Source: Actinocrispum wychmicini (GTDB lineage Bacteria; Actinomycetota; Actinomycetes; Mycobacteriales; Pseudonocardiaceae). From it: DNA of 64,000 nt. The notes under the pieces were generated by a model. It saw nothing but the letters and a program-made list of their open reading frames with translations. It had not been told where the DNA came from and did not search any database. Shown in pieces: positions 38,301 through 47,279 of the stretch; positions within the stretch are counted from its first letter, which is position 1; each line of letters opens with the position of its first letter. The stretch is taken from NCBI RefSeq assembly GCF_004345645.1, contig NZ_SLWS01000007.1, positions 248,001 to 312,000 on the forward strand. Reading direction: 5' to 3'. The position numbers and the translations under genes are program-made.

Positions 38301-38741
38301 GCCGACCCAGGACGACTGGTTGTTGGTGACGCTGGTGCGACCGTCCACAGCGGACGACTGGTAGGACAGCGCCAGGTTCGGCCGCAGGCCACCCGGCGCC
38401 GGCGGCACCGACAGCGGATACGACCAGGTGAAGTCACCGGTCTGCGCGGACACCGCCCAGCCGGCGGACGGCGACAGGGGCGTGGCCGTGGCCACACCGC
38501 CACCGTCCTTCGCGCCCGTGTGCCCTTGGTCCCCGGTCCGTTCGCTCAGTGCGGCCTGGTCCTTCGGACGCGGCTGGGCCGCCTGCTGGGCAAGCGACAC
38601 GGAGGCGGTCGGCGGCAACGGCACGGACGGCGGCCCGTCGGCCGCGCTGGCCGGCAACGGCGCCAGCGCCGGGACCAGCGTCGCCACCAACATCGTGACC
38701 AGCCATGTCGACACACCACGGAGTTTCACTCTGCTACGCAC
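32388..38741 (-). CDS. Secreted RHS-repeat toxin with Hint domain and guanyl-specific RNase tip
   Basis: A 2117-residue protein with a signal peptide (STWLVTMLVATLVPALAPLP). An SpvB-like N-terminal region (about 90-500) precedes RHS/YD repeats (about 800-1690) and the core DPSTGLTHLGAREYDPGTGR. A Hint domain (CSFTGDTQVLMADG to VLVHN, about 1820-1957) comes next. The tip (about 1970-2066) is an RNase Sa/barnase-like domain: VVRYREENGG, the base Glu2026 (IKYKE), Arg2043 (AERIVWG) and His2058 (YYYTSDHYINF). After the fold ends, 51 residues rich in Arg (GRRDLRRRRRVLG) do not belong to the family. No barstar-like gene follows. The GTG start has AAGGGG upstream, and the gene is 25 bp after the LamG gene. 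Confidence 0.9.
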   Translation of the reverse strand: MRSRVKLRGVSTWLVTMLVATLVPALAPLPASAADGPPSVPLPPTASVSLAQQAAQPRPKDQAALSERTGDQGHTGAKDGGGVATATPLSPSAGWAVSAQTGDFTWSYPLSVPPAPGGLRPNLALSYQSSAVDGRTSVTNNQSSWVGDGWDLVPGFVERTYDSCLDEGVQTGDLCWKSDNATAVYGGSGGQLICCDGDNRWRAKNDDGSRIERLRTGHANGDDGDNDGEYWVITTVDGTQYWFGSEVDSRSTWTVPVFGNNANEPCHVPGNFADSHCMQAWRWNLDKVVDRNGNMIRYYYNPETNSYGMNLKDTAVSYTRGGTLDHIDYGLHETKASTPSARVVFGTAERCVPGSNCTHDMPDNYPDTPLEDKCVAATCPDKHSPTFFSTKRLTTITTQVRDGADFRPVDRWDLTQTFPDAGSGEKPALWLKEITHTGLVGGSASTPAIRFEGTAMPNRVEMRDGVSPLYRYRVTGVVSETGGWLSVNYGSECRAGGPMPDRPETNKLRCFPVRWSPPKQAERTDYFHKYVVDQTVTSDWMSSSAQSVTGYEYLDGAAWHWNTSEFGKEENKTWNDFRGFGRVRIRSGSDGDPSGPVTMSENRYYQGMDGDRFPAPDDGGRPPSGARSVTVTDSQGKARADSDWLHGLSFESATFNGVGGAVVTKTITEPSWQGPTATRDVYKAYIVRPGTTRTYTTLESGGPRVTMSETSYNNRGLPEQVNDLGDESTADDDRCVNVTYAPVVDKWLLGLTARTETVSIRCGQTPTFPGNALSDTKNTFDGNGNLVKVEEAKERPAGGPVYVTTSTATYDDHGRAKTATDALNRTTKMAYVPEAGGPLTQTVLTTPGTDAVPQGLVTTTTVDPAWGKPTLITDPNQRRTQIEYDPLGRTARVWLPNRPKSDNPKPSAEYSYLIRNDALTAVTTTLIGPNGNQISSNALFDGWLRPRQAQGPAMGGGRLITDTVYDSQGRAWKSTQPYFNNAPIDTTLWNASDADIPGHTRTKYDGAGRAIASTYYAGATEKWSTKTSYGGDRVHVTPPAGGVATTTINDARGQTVELRRYTTPEPSASFDTTRYDHTPAGELASVTDPAGTTWRYTYDLRGRQIKAEDPDTGTSTTTYDDAGQVVTATDMSGKTLAYDYDALGRKKHLYADRVNDANKLAEWTYDTANKGKGQPATATRWVDGQAYTTAVADYSALYQPNQTSVTIPTAQGRLAGTYTTYNSYTPDGGSVAGVDYPAGGKLPRETVTYGYHDLGPVKSSSGGYDGNTFRYVNDTEYTRYGEAQRLHLGVAPRRAWLSFYYNTNTRRLNRSIVDAEIPSPMVTDTHYTQDPAGNITAVADTPLDQSSTVDVQCFRYDHLRRLTEAWSPGVDSWTEKDGCKADPAVAGLRGPAKFWNSYTFDGAGNRRTETRHTSAGDTTSTYTYDVPGHAHALGTVSTGNTRDSYAYNAVGQTTQRALTGAPTQKLDWDSERHLVKVTDGAKETSFVYDADGNRLIRRDPDGITLYLGAQEVRWNPNGGEPAATRYYTHGGQVVAMRVEDGPLTWLAGDHQATAQIAIDSQTNAVTRRRQLPFGAPRGDQVAWPSQRGFVGGTQDPSTGLTHLGAREYDPGTGRFISVDPLVNFGDPQQLTGYGYANESPVTASDPTGLISNMCVDRCGGDVRPSSPANDDGIQVTEITPAIVIYEDTSTGKRYVNSVAIGDNAPPTYELKHMLIQQQKGKTRLEWEGLYDEGDTLRAIEEGCGSFGGKACSGQFLQHLVSGQWADPIWGQDGGVGARLSTTGRVGVNGAYGKGPTKGKLLGIIRAGHGGRSAEPMTACSFTGDTQVLMADGSTKTIAEIKEGDQVLAADPDTGERAARTVTATIVHDDTVVDLVTDDGATVTTTRNHPFWNDTDHRWEPADQLDPGDDLLTSAGKHIRVAGLRPGSDHRALAYNLTVADMHTYHVRVGNATVLVHNMCAAKKPRSTTFTEGKVPDHVENVVRYREENGGAPPGLGGTKPYDNDGRGGTMFLPFHDSAGNPIKYKEGFVLPRSAAANGGTAERIVWGNDGSYYYTSDHYINFMIVRPGGVVGNPRRPRRGVCVGRRDLRRRRRVLGMREILGRVARPGRRRDRSVLG

Positions 38742-38766
38742 GAGTTTCCCCTTACTCGATCGGGAT

Positions 38767-41700
38767 TCAGGCCGCGGCGGTCGGGCCGGGGTAGGCGACG
38801 AGCACGTAGCCGAGCTGCCCGCGCACAGTCTGTCCCTCGCAGTCGGCCTGCCGGGACGCGAAGACCTGGCCGGCTGCCGGCCCGGAGGTGACCGCGCACT
38901 GGTACAGCACGGCGCTGGCCCGGCCAGCAGGCGCCGACGTCCAGATCTGACCGACAGTGCCGGTCACCGCCTTACCACCGCAGGCCGGGTCCGTCGACAC
39001 GAACTGGTCCACTCCGTCCATACAGGACATCAGCGGTACCGTGCCCGGCTCGGCGACCATGCCCAGCAGGCCGACGGTGCCCTCGAACCGATAGCCCGGT
39101 GGGACCGCGCCTGTCGTGACGGTGTGCTCGCGGCCGAGCGGGTGGACGTACCGGGTCAGTGGGGCGTAACCGACCATGTAGCCAAGCAGCCGATCCAGGG
39201 TCTGGCCCTCGCAGGTGGGCGAACTGGAATCGAACAGCTCGCCGTTCGCCTGCCGGCACCGGTTCAGCGGGACCGTCGGCCAGTCCGTCGGCTGGGTCGT
39301 GAACACCCAGCCGAGATCAGCCACCTTCGCGGCCCCCTCGCAACCCGGCTCGATCGAGGTGAACTCGTCGGTGCTGTCGCGCACACAGGCGTACAGCCGG
39401 CGGCTGTTCGGGCCCTGTGCCGACAGCATCATGCCCAGCGGGACATCGAACCGGTAACCCGGCGGGACCGGCGCGAACTGGTCGTACATGCCCGCGGTGG
39501 TGGTGGTCGTGTAATGGTCGCCTGCCTCGTTGACGAACCGGGCCACCTGGCCGCCGGACGGCGCCGGACGGGTCGCCCGCGCCCGGATCTCCGGGTCCGG
39601 AACCACTCCCAGGTCGGTCGTGACCTCGTCGACCGCGCCGGGAAAGTACTCCGCGGGCGCTCCGTTGGTCTTGGCGCGGCCAATGGCGAACTTGCCATGC
39701 CCCAACCACATCAGCACGCTGTCACGGGTGCCGACCAGCTCGCCGTTGACGTACAGCCGAAGCTGGCGCGCCGGATAGTCGTAGACACCAGTCAAATGGG
39801 TCCATTGGCCGAGCACGGGCGGCTGGAGCGAGTTCGCGAGGACCAGGGGCGCGTCGTCGGCGTCGCGCGAGGCGGCGCCGAACACCCACCGGTTCAGCTC
39901 CGGCCGGTACTGCAGCTGGTATCCGCTGCGCCGGCTGCCGTCCTGGCTGAGGACCGTGGCCGGTTTGTCGACCCGGTCCAGCCTGGCCCACGCGGCCACC
40001 GTGAAGCTGTCCCACATGGGGACTCCTGCCTCAGGCGCGGTCGCTGTGCCGGAGACACCGTCCAGCTTGAGCGCCTGGCCGATCGGGCCCGGTTCGAAGG
40101 AACGGCCACCGTCCAGCACGACCGCGTTCTGCCGCCACGAGTTGTCCCGCCCGGTGCCGTCGTCGAACCGCCAGTAGCCGTGCGTCAACGTTGGGGCGTC
40201 GTCATGGACCCGCCGGACTTCCCCGTCGGTCAGGGCCCGGCCGTAGGCGCGTACGTCATCGATCCCGCGCGGGAAGTAGCACCCCTTGGCGCCGTTCGAC
40301 TTGCACCGGCCGATCGACAGCGGCCCGTTCGACGGGCGGACCGTCACACCGACCTGGACGGCGGACAGACCTCCGTTGACGTAGAGCCGGAGCTGGCTCA
40401 GTGGCGCGTTGTAGACCAGCACGACATGTGTCCAGGCGTAGGGGGTCGCGGTCTCGCTCGACAGGACGAACGAGAGGTCCGGGCTGTCCTTGTCGTCACG
40501 GGGGACGACCGCCGCCCACCTCTTGGCCGTGGCGTCGTACTGGATGGAGAACGCGCTGACCCGGTTGCCGTCCTGACCCGTCACGGTCGCGTTCTTGGTC
40601 CCGTCGGTCAGATAGGCCCACGCCGCGACGGAGAAGCTGCCGCTGGTGTCCACCACCGGGCCCGCGGTCTCGGCATAGCCGGTGCTGCCGTCGAACCATG
40701 CCGCCAAAGCGGCCCGGCCACCGAGCCGCCCGGCGCCGCCGCTCATGGTCGCGTTCAGGCCGCGTCCACTCGAGTCCACCGCCGTGGTCCCGGTGGGCTC
40801 ATCCATCTTCCACCACCCGGCGTCGGCGACCGGAAGCTTCGCCGGGCCGTCCTGAGCCGGGTAAGACTTGCGGAGCGCAGAGATCCGGTCGGCGGTCAAT
40901 GCCCCGCTGTACATCCGGACGTCGTCGACCTTGCCCCGCCAGAACCCGCCGGCCTGGTCGCGGCCGACCCGCAACGGCCCGGTGGCCTGCCACGGCGCCA
41001 ACAGCGTGCCGCTGGCCTTCTCGGTTCCGTCGACGTGCAACCAGATCGTCCTGGCAGGCGCGTCGTACACACCGACCAGGTGCACCCATGCGTTCAGCTG
41101 TCCCGGCCGGGTGTCCACCGCGGCCTTGGTGATCGACCCGTCGGCGAGTTCGGGCATCTCGAACACCCACTTGCCCAGCGAATGCTCGTTGTCGTCGATC
41201 AGGTGGCCGAGCCGGAACTTGGTCACCGGGGTCCGGCCGCCGTCCAGGGAGACAGCGCTGGCCACGCACCGCGAAGCGGCGGTCAGGTCGCAGTCGTGAC
41301 CGTCCAGGAACACCCAGGACGACACCGTGAAACTGGTGTCGGTACGCACATCCACACCGGTGGTCGACACGCCGTCGTCCACACCGTCGAACCGGACGGC
41401 GTTACCGACCCGGCCGTCGGTGAAGGTGGCGCCGTTCTCCAGCGTCCCACCCCGGCTGCCGACCGCGTCCGCGATCGTCGTGCCGCGTCCCTCGTCCATC
41501 GGCCACTGGTGGCCCAGGCTCAGGTCCCGGTCGGCCATCCGTTGGATCTCCCCGAGGAACAATGGTCTACTGTAGACTGTCACGTCGTCGACAGCGCCGG
41601 GGAAGAAGTCCTTGGCGTCGCCGTTCCACTTCGCCCTGCCGATCTGCAACCCGCCGCCCGCGTTGAACCCACCGGTATGCGCCGCCGAAGCAGCCAGCAC

Positions 41701-44700
41701 ACCGTTGACGTACAACTCGATCCGCTGAGTGTCCTTGCGGTACACACCGACCAGATGCGTCCACACACCACGCTGGGCGGCCTGACCGGTCGCCTGATCA
41801 CCAGGCTTGGCCTCGTCCGAGCCGGGCATCACGAAGTCCCATCGGCCATCGGCCAACGCGCGCAACGCGAACCCGCTGACCTGCTGCCCGTCCTGGGACA
41901 CCACCGCCGACTGGCCGCCGACACTGTCCAGCCGCACCCACGCGGCCACCGAGAAGCTCCGGTCGGTGTCGACCGCTTTCGGCGCGCTCACGTACGCGTC
42001 GGCACCGTTGAGCTTCACCGCCAGATCGTTCGGGTCCGGCACCGTGCCGGTCTGCCCCGCCGTCCACTCCGCGCCACCGTTCAGCGTCCCGGTGAGTTTC
42101 CCGTTGACGTCGTTGGCGTTGCCGTCCAGCTTCCACGCACCGGCGACCACATCGTCCCGGCTGACCAGCCCACGCACCTCCTCCTCGGAGATCACCCGGT
42201 TGAACAGCCGGACCTCGTCGATCGACCCCGGCCAGTAGTCGGCCCGCTGCCCCGCGAACTTGGCCCGGCCGACCACCAACGGACCATCCGCCCGCCACGG
42301 CGCGACCGGCAGCACACCGCTACCGCCCAGCTCACCGTTGACGTAGATCCGCATCTGCCGGTTCGCCGCGTCGAACGTCGCCGCCAGATGCACCCATTCA
42401 CCGGCCTTCGGCTGCTGGGTCGCGGACACGCCCATCCACTTCTGTTTGTCGTCGTCCGTGGTGAACCGGACGAACATCCACTTGCCCGCCGCGCTGTTGT
42501 ACTGCAGGTAGAAACCGCTGTGGTAGTTGCCGTCCTGGCTGATCGCGGTCATCGACGCCCCACCAGTGGTCAACCGGTCGGCCCGCACCCACGCGGCGGC
42601 TGAGAAACTCTGATCCGTCCGCACCACCGGCCCACCAGCCGATACCGCGCCCTTGTCGCCGTCCAGGTGCACCGCGCCACCCGAGGCGCCACCCGGGACG
42701 AACGCCGCCCCGTTCTCCAGCACGCCGTCCAAGCCACCGTCGACCGCGTTACGCGCCGTGATCCCGGACGCCTCGTCGAACTTCCAGTGCGCCGCCTGAA
42801 CACCGCTCGAGCTGACCGCGGCCGCGATCTCCGTCGGCTGAAGTACCCGGTCGTACAGCCGGACTTCGTCGACGCCGCCCGACCAGTGATCGTTGGCGGG
42901 ACTCCCGCCCCACATCGTCCGACCGATCCGCACCAGCCCGGACGCGAACTCCGGCGTGGCCGTGTACGGCGCCTTACCGGCCAGCACACCGTTGACGTAC
43001 AACCGGATCTCCCGGGCCCCCGGGTCACGCACACCGGCCAGGTGGGTCCACGTGTTCAGCCCCGGCATGCCGACCGGCGAGGACGCCATCACCACACCGC
43101 TGTCCGTGGCGGTGGAGTTAGGCACGCCGAACACCCAGCGGGAGTCGTTGCCGTTCACGTCGCCGCGGTGCCACAACACGAACCCGGGGAACATCGCCCC
43201 GTCCTGACTGACCGCGGCACGCGCGCCACGCTTGTCCGCGAGTCTCACCCACGTCGACACCGTGAATCCGGCGTCGTTTCGGATCGCGTTGGGGGCACTG
43301 ACGTGGTCGTCGGCGCCGTCGAGCTGGATCGCGGATCCGAGCGCTCCCTGCGGGGTGTAGCTCGCACCGCCGTTCAACGTGCCGTGCCGGTCGCCCAGAA
43401 ACGCGGTGTCCGTGGTGTTGCCCTCGAACGACCACTGCGCCAACGGCCCGTTCCCAGCACGCACGTAGATGTGGAACACCCGAGTGGCACTGCGGTGCCC
43501 GGCCCGGTCGACACTCTGCACGAACAGGTCCCTGGGGCCGTCACGATCCGGCGCGAGCGCCACGGTCGCCTGCCCACCCAGAGACTGCGCGTCGACCTGT
43601 GTGGACGGTTGATCGTTCCACCCGTACAGGTAGTGGTCGATGTCGATGACTCCGTTGGCGCCGAAGGTGAATGTGCCGGGCACACCCACCCCGCCGTGCC
43701 AACGGCCGTCCTCCTGGTACAACACACCCGTCACCGTGGGCTGTTTGTCCGGCGCGACCCGGTCGACCACGAACGACCGGCCGCCGGTCAGATCGCTGGA
43801 CACCGTGCCGTCCGACGCGTGCACCCACCAGTCCACCCGCTGTTTGTCCCGCCCGGTCAGATCGACGAAGGTGTCATGTGACGCCCCCGATATCTGCTGG
43901 ACGCCGTTGAACGCCTTCAGATCGTCCAAGCCGTCGGCGCGGAAGCGGACCCGCCACTGCGGCAGCACCATGTCCCCGTCCGGGTCCGACACCCGGGCGA
44001 CCAGCCGAATGTTGTCGTCCGCGACATACGACACGTCACCACACCACTTACAGGGCTGCCCAGGCAACGAAGGGACAGTGGTCAGGTCGTACGGCACGTT
44101 CGGCGGCCGGTTCCAGCTGACCCGCAACACGGTGAGCCCGGGATCGTACTTGCGCCACGCCCATTGGTCCGCGCCGTCATCGGCCGTCAGGATGTACGTC
44201 GATGAGCCCCCTGAGGCGATCTGATCAGCGGGGACAGGCACCGTCACCGGCTGCCCTCCGCCGCACGTGGTGGGCACGTCGTAGACGGCGAGCAGCGAAC
44301 CGCCGATCCTGTTGTTCCACGTCAATCCGTCATAGACGTCCCCGTTCGACCGATGCAGCCGGTGGCGCGAAGCCCCGCCACATTCGGCGGGGCTGTGCAC
44401 CACGGTCGTGTCAAGACTCGCCGCGCTGATCGTGCGCCCGGCCAGGAATGCCGTGTCGAACTGGAAGTAGGCCCACGCCTCACCGATTCCGTTGCATCTG
44501 CCGCCCTGGGCCCAGCACTGGCCTACCTGCGCCACCGTCGGGCCGTCACCACTGGTGTTCCAGTAACTGGTGTTCGCGACGCCGGGGCCGGACAGGACTG
44601 TGGCCCACGACTGCTTGTAGAACGTCGTCAACGTCGGGTCGACGGTCACCGGGTAAGTCAGCGCCGGGTCGGCCAGGAACGCCCGATCCGGGGTGAGCAC

Positions 44701-45453
44701 CAGCGATCCGTCCACAACAGACACACCAACCGGAGCCGCCCGCCCGGTGGCGTCCCACATCCGCGACGGCGGCGCGGCGAACACCACAGCACCCGACTCG
44801 TCAGTTGCCTGGATGGCGCCCCGGGCATCCGCGGTGAGCCGTAAACCGTCCGCCCGCACACCCAGCTTGACAGTCGCTAGTTGAGGATTCCGCGCGGCCT
44901 CGGCGTTCTTCACCACGATGTCCTGCCGGAAACCGTTGCGCTCGGCGTGCATCACCAGATCAACGCCCGGCAGCACCTCAGAGTACGTCGCGGAGCTGCC
45001 TGACAGGACTGGCACCGGCAGCGGGCCGGGCCACTGAAAGGCCAACGTCCGGTTGGTCAACCGAAGGCTCGCGAGAGGGTGATCCGACCCGCCACCGGAC
45101 AGGGACAGTTCACCTTCGGCCACGACCGGGCCGACCGAGCCGTCCGGGCGGTGCACCAGGCCGGTGTCGATGCGCGCCCACGAGCCGGCCACCTTGGCCC
45201 GGACCGGGACCGGGCTCAACTCCGTGACGAACTTCCCGCCTGGTTCGGCGAACGTGGCCGCCGTCGACGTCCGCTGGTCAACGACTTCCACCCGGGTGCC
45301 CTGCCGCCACGCGGCCACCGCCGCCGTCGCGGCGTCCGGCGCCTCGGAGATCGACACCTGCTGCCCCGGCGGCGTACCACTAGGGACGGCGGTCACCACC
45401 GCCCCCGCCAGCGCCGCCACAACCCCGGCAAGAACCACACGGCGAACTCGCAT
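38767..45453 (-). CDS. Secreted six-LamG protein co-transcribed with the RHS toxin
   Basis: A 2228-residue protein with a signal peptide (MRVRRVVLAGVVAALAGAVV). The N-terminal third is a beta-rich region common upstream of actinobacterial RHS genes (SYWNTSGDGPTVAQVGQCW; DTTVVHSPAECGG), followed by an Ig-like section. Six LamG/concanavalin-like jellyroll modules follow, each opening like WSFEGNTTD, WKFDEASGI, WKLDGNAND, WPMDEGRGT, WKMDEPTGT or WRFDDGTGR and containing a YVNG strand. The C-terminal 250 residues are Cys-paired repeats (PPGYRFDVPLG, CEGQTLDRLLGYM) resembling DUF5648-type modules. The start ATG at 45453 removes 18 residues of the longer frame. It probably binds glycans and assists surface display or delivery of the RHS partner. 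Confidence 0.85.
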   Translation of the reverse strand: MRVRRVVLAGVVAALAGAVVTAVPSGTPPGQQVSISEAPDAATAAVAAWRQGTRVEVVDQRTSTAATFAEPGGKFVTELSPVPVRAKVAGSWARIDTGLVHRPDGSVGPVVAEGELSLSGGGSDHPLASLRLTNRTLAFQWPGPLPVPVLSGSSATYSEVLPGVDLVMHAERNGFRQDIVVKNAEAARNPQLATVKLGVRADGLRLTADARGAIQATDESGAVVFAAPPSRMWDATGRAAPVGVSVVDGSLVLTPDRAFLADPALTYPVTVDPTLTTFYKQSWATVLSGPGVANTSYWNTSGDGPTVAQVGQCWAQGGRCNGIGEAWAYFQFDTAFLAGRTISAASLDTTVVHSPAECGGASRHRLHRSNGDVYDGLTWNNRIGGSLLAVYDVPTTCGGGQPVTVPVPADQIASGGSSTYILTADDGADQWAWRKYDPGLTVLRVSWNRPPNVPYDLTTVPSLPGQPCKWCGDVSYVADDNIRLVARVSDPDGDMVLPQWRVRFRADGLDDLKAFNGVQQISGASHDTFVDLTGRDKQRVDWWVHASDGTVSSDLTGGRSFVVDRVAPDKQPTVTGVLYQEDGRWHGGVGVPGTFTFGANGVIDIDHYLYGWNDQPSTQVDAQSLGGQATVALAPDRDGPRDLFVQSVDRAGHRSATRVFHIYVRAGNGPLAQWSFEGNTTDTAFLGDRHGTLNGGASYTPQGALGSAIQLDGADDHVSAPNAIRNDAGFTVSTWVRLADKRGARAAVSQDGAMFPGFVLWHRGDVNGNDSRWVFGVPNSTATDSGVVMASSPVGMPGLNTWTHLAGVRDPGAREIRLYVNGVLAGKAPYTATPEFASGLVRIGRTMWGGSPANDHWSGGVDEVRLYDRVLQPTEIAAAVSSSGVQAAHWKFDEASGITARNAVDGGLDGVLENGAAFVPGGASGGAVHLDGDKGAVSAGGPVVRTDQSFSAAAWVRADRLTTGGASMTAISQDGNYHSGFYLQYNSAAGKWMFVRFTTDDDKQKWMGVSATQQPKAGEWVHLAATFDAANRQMRIYVNGELGGSGVLPVAPWRADGPLVVGRAKFAGQRADYWPGSIDEVRLFNRVISEEEVRGLVSRDDVVAGAWKLDGNANDVNGKLTGTLNGGAEWTAGQTGTVPDPNDLAVKLNGADAYVSAPKAVDTDRSFSVAAWVRLDSVGGQSAVVSQDGQQVSGFALRALADGRWDFVMPGSDEAKPGDQATGQAAQRGVWTHLVGVYRKDTQRIELYVNGVLAASAAHTGGFNAGGGLQIGRAKWNGDAKDFFPGAVDDVTVYSRPLFLGEIQRMADRDLSLGHQWPMDEGRGTTIADAVGSRGGTLENGATFTDGRVGNAVRFDGVDDGVSTTGVDVRTDTSFTVSSWVFLDGHDCDLTAASRCVASAVSLDGGRTPVTKFRLGHLIDDNEHSLGKWVFEMPELADGSITKAAVDTRPGQLNAWVHLVGVYDAPARTIWLHVDGTEKASGTLLAPWQATGPLRVGRDQAGGFWRGKVDDVRMYSGALTADRISALRKSYPAQDGPAKLPVADAGWWKMDEPTGTTAVDSSGRGLNATMSGGAGRLGGRAALAAWFDGSTGYAETAGPVVDTSGSFSVAAWAYLTDGTKNATVTGQDGNRVSAFSIQYDATAKRWAAVVPRDDKDSPDLSFVLSSETATPYAWTHVVLVYNAPLSQLRLYVNGGLSAVQVGVTVRPSNGPLSIGRCKSNGAKGCYFPRGIDDVRAYGRALTDGEVRRVHDDAPTLTHGYWRFDDGTGRDNSWRQNAVVLDGGRSFEPGPIGQALKLDGVSGTATAPEAGVPMWDSFTVAAWARLDRVDKPATVLSQDGSRRSGYQLQYRPELNRWVFGAASRDADDAPLVLANSLQPPVLGQWTHLTGVYDYPARQLRLYVNGELVGTRDSVLMWLGHGKFAIGRAKTNGAPAEYFPGAVDEVTTDLGVVPDPEIRARATRPAPSGGQVARFVNEAGDHYTTTTTAGMYDQFAPVPPGYRFDVPLGMMLSAQGPNSRRLYACVRDSTDEFTSIEPGCEGAAKVADLGWVFTTQPTDWPTVPLNRCRQANGELFDSSSPTCEGQTLDRLLGYMVGYAPLTRYVHPLGREHTVTTGAVPPGYRFEGTVGLLGMVAEPGTVPLMSCMDGVDQFVSTDPACGGKAVTGTVGQIWTSAPAGRASAVLYQCAVTSGPAAGQVFASRQADCEGQTVRGQLGYVLVAYPGPTAAA

Positions 45454-45622
45454 GCTGCCCCCAGTTTTCAGGCAGGCACGCCGCTGGGTTCCCATGCCTG
45501 CCAACACTTCAACGATGAATCGACGTCATTGGTCGGCAATGTCCGGACTGATGCAGTGATCATGTATCAGGCGCTGCCATCAATCCAACAGATGGTTGTG
45601 ATGGCTGCTAGCATCCACAGTG

Positions 45623-46531
45623 ATGGAACTGCATCAGCTGCGCTATCTGGTCGCGGTGGTCGACCAGGGCTCGTTCACGGCCGCCGCGGAGCATCTGCAC
45701 GTGAGCCAGTCCGGGGTGAGCGCACAGATCGCGAAGCTGGAGCGGGAACTCGGGACGCCGCTGCTGGAACGCGGGCCACGGCACGTCCGGCTGAGCACCG
45801 CGGGCACCGAACTGCTGCCGCTGGCCAGGGAAGCGCTCCGCTCGATCGACACCATCACCGAGCGCGCCGACGAACTGGCCAACCTGGTGCGCGGCCGAGT
45901 ACGGCTCGGCATCAACGTCGGCTGCAACAACCCACGCTTCCTCGACGCGATCGCCGCGTTCCACAACGCACACCCAGGCGTGGAGATCACCTTCACCGAA
46001 GGTGCCACACAGCGACTGCACCAGAGCATGGCGGCCGGCGAACTCGACCTGGCGTTGTCCGGAGACCTGGGCGACACCCCGGAGGGCATGCGGGTCACCC
46101 GAATCGTGGACGAACAACTCACCATCATCACCGGACCCGACCACCCACTCGCCGGCACCCACGTACGACTACGAGACGTCGTCGAACAAACCGTGCTGTG
46201 CCTACCGGTCGGCTCAGGAATCCGCGCGGCTTTCGACCGGGCATGCGCCCTGTGCGGCGTCAGCGTGAAGACGCACATCGACGCCCACTCACCAGAGACG
46301 ATCATCGGACTGGTCGCACGCGGCATGGGCGTCGGCGTACTCCCCGAATCGGTCGCGGCCACCAGCGGCCTGACCGTCACACCCATCGCGGACGCCGAGG
46401 CGAAAGCCAGCATCCTCCTGGTCACCCGCGCCGGCACCATGACCCCGGCCACTCGCCTGCTGCACGCCATCCTCACCGAACGACTCATCCAGGTTCTCCG
46501 GCCCGCACCCCACTCCACGTGCGGGTACTAG
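45623..46531 (+). CDS. LysR-family transcriptional regulator
   Basis: A 302-residue protein. Residues 1-60 are the LysR helix-turn-helix (MELHQLRYLVAVVDQGSFTA, HLHVSQSGVSAQIAKLEREL). Residues 90-290 are the periplasmic-binding-like effector domain (GLVARGMGVGVLPESVA). The ATG at 45623 gives the conserved MELHQLRYL; the GTG just upstream is ignored. Divergent from the LamG-RHS operon across 170 bp, it is positionally the best candidate regulator of that operon, since LysR proteins typically control the divergent neighbour. This is inference from layout only. Confidence 0.88.
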   Translation: MELHQLRYLVAVVDQGSFTAAAEHLHVSQSGVSAQIAKLERELGTPLLERGPRHVRLSTAGTELLPLAREALRSIDTITERADELANLVRGRVRLGINVGCNNPRFLDAIAAFHNAHPGVEITFTEGATQRLHQSMAAGELDLALSGDLGDTPEGMRVTRIVDEQLTIITGPDHPLAGTHVRLRDVVEQTVLCLPVGSGIRAAFDRACALCGVSVKTHIDAHSPETIIGLVARGMGVGVLPESVAATSGLTVTPIADAEAKASILLVTRAGTMTPATRLLHAILTERLIQVLRPAPHSTCGY

Positions 46532-46546
46532 GACCGACCCGGGACG

Positions 46547-47242
46547 TCATGCCACCGAGATCCGCCGCCGGAGTAGCCGGTCGACGCCGTCCAGCACGAG
46601 GTTCAGTCCGACGGTGAACGTCTGCTCGGCCGACGGATCCAGCGCGCCCGCGTCCAGGGCCGCGGCGACGGCCGGATAGTCGGTGACGAACGGCCGCAGC
46701 GCATCGGCGTCGAAGGGCCCCTCGGCGGTTCCGCCGCCGGTCACGAGTGGTGCCGCACCGCGTACGTAGCCGTTGACCGTGGTGATGACGTCGACCATGT
46801 CACGCTGGGTCAGCTTGGTCTTGGCGAGCACACGGAGCGCTGTTTCGAACCAGGCGAGTTCGCGTGGCCCAACCACTCGCCGTTGCGTCACGACCTGTAG
46901 TGCCCATGGGTGGCGGGTGAACACCGCCAGGCTTCCGCGGGCCCATCGGTCGAGCTTGGGCCGCCAGCCGCCGGGTATGTCGTCCAGTGGCGGCGGGTCG
47001 CCCACCACGGTGTCGACCATCACGTCCACCAGCTCGGCCTTGCCGGGGACATAGCGGTACAGCGACGCGGTTCCGGAGCCAAGACGTTGGGCCACCGCGC
47101 CCATCGACAGCCTGGCCAGACCCTCGGCGTCGGCGATCGCGACCGCGGCCGTGGTGATCTGCTCAAGGCTCAGTGCGGGCCTGGGACCGGGCTTGGCCCG
47201 GATCCGGCTCCCCCACAACAGTTCCGTGCTGCGCGACACCAC
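46547..47242 (-). CDS. TetR-family regulator (TetR_C-type)
   Basis: A 231-residue protein. The helix-turn-helix at about 24-70 (LSLEQITTAAVAIADAEGLA, LSMGAVAQRLGSGTASLYRY, VPGKAELVDVM) and the C-terminal domain (GGWRPKLDRWARGSLAVFTR, HPWALQVV) match the TetR_C_1 group of tetracycline-repressor relatives. Two consecutive GTGs (47242 and 47239) follow GGGAGG; the second has better spacing. It lies 37 bp downstream of the FtsX-type permease on the same strand and probably regulates that gene. Confidence 0.87.
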   Translation of the reverse strand: MVSRSTELLWGSRIRAKPGPRPALSLEQITTAAVAIADAEGLARLSMGAVAQRLGSGTASLYRYVPGKAELVDVMVDTVVGDPPPLDDIPGGWRPKLDRWARGSLAVFTRHPWALQVVTQRRVVGPRELAWFETALRVLAKTKLTQRDMVDVITTVNGYVRGAAPLVTGGGTAEGPFDADALRPFVTDYPAVAAALDAGALDPSAEQTFTVGLNLVLDGVDRLLRRRISVA

Positions 47243-47279
47243 GACCTCCCGTCGATCTTCGTATCCTCCCGCATGGTAG

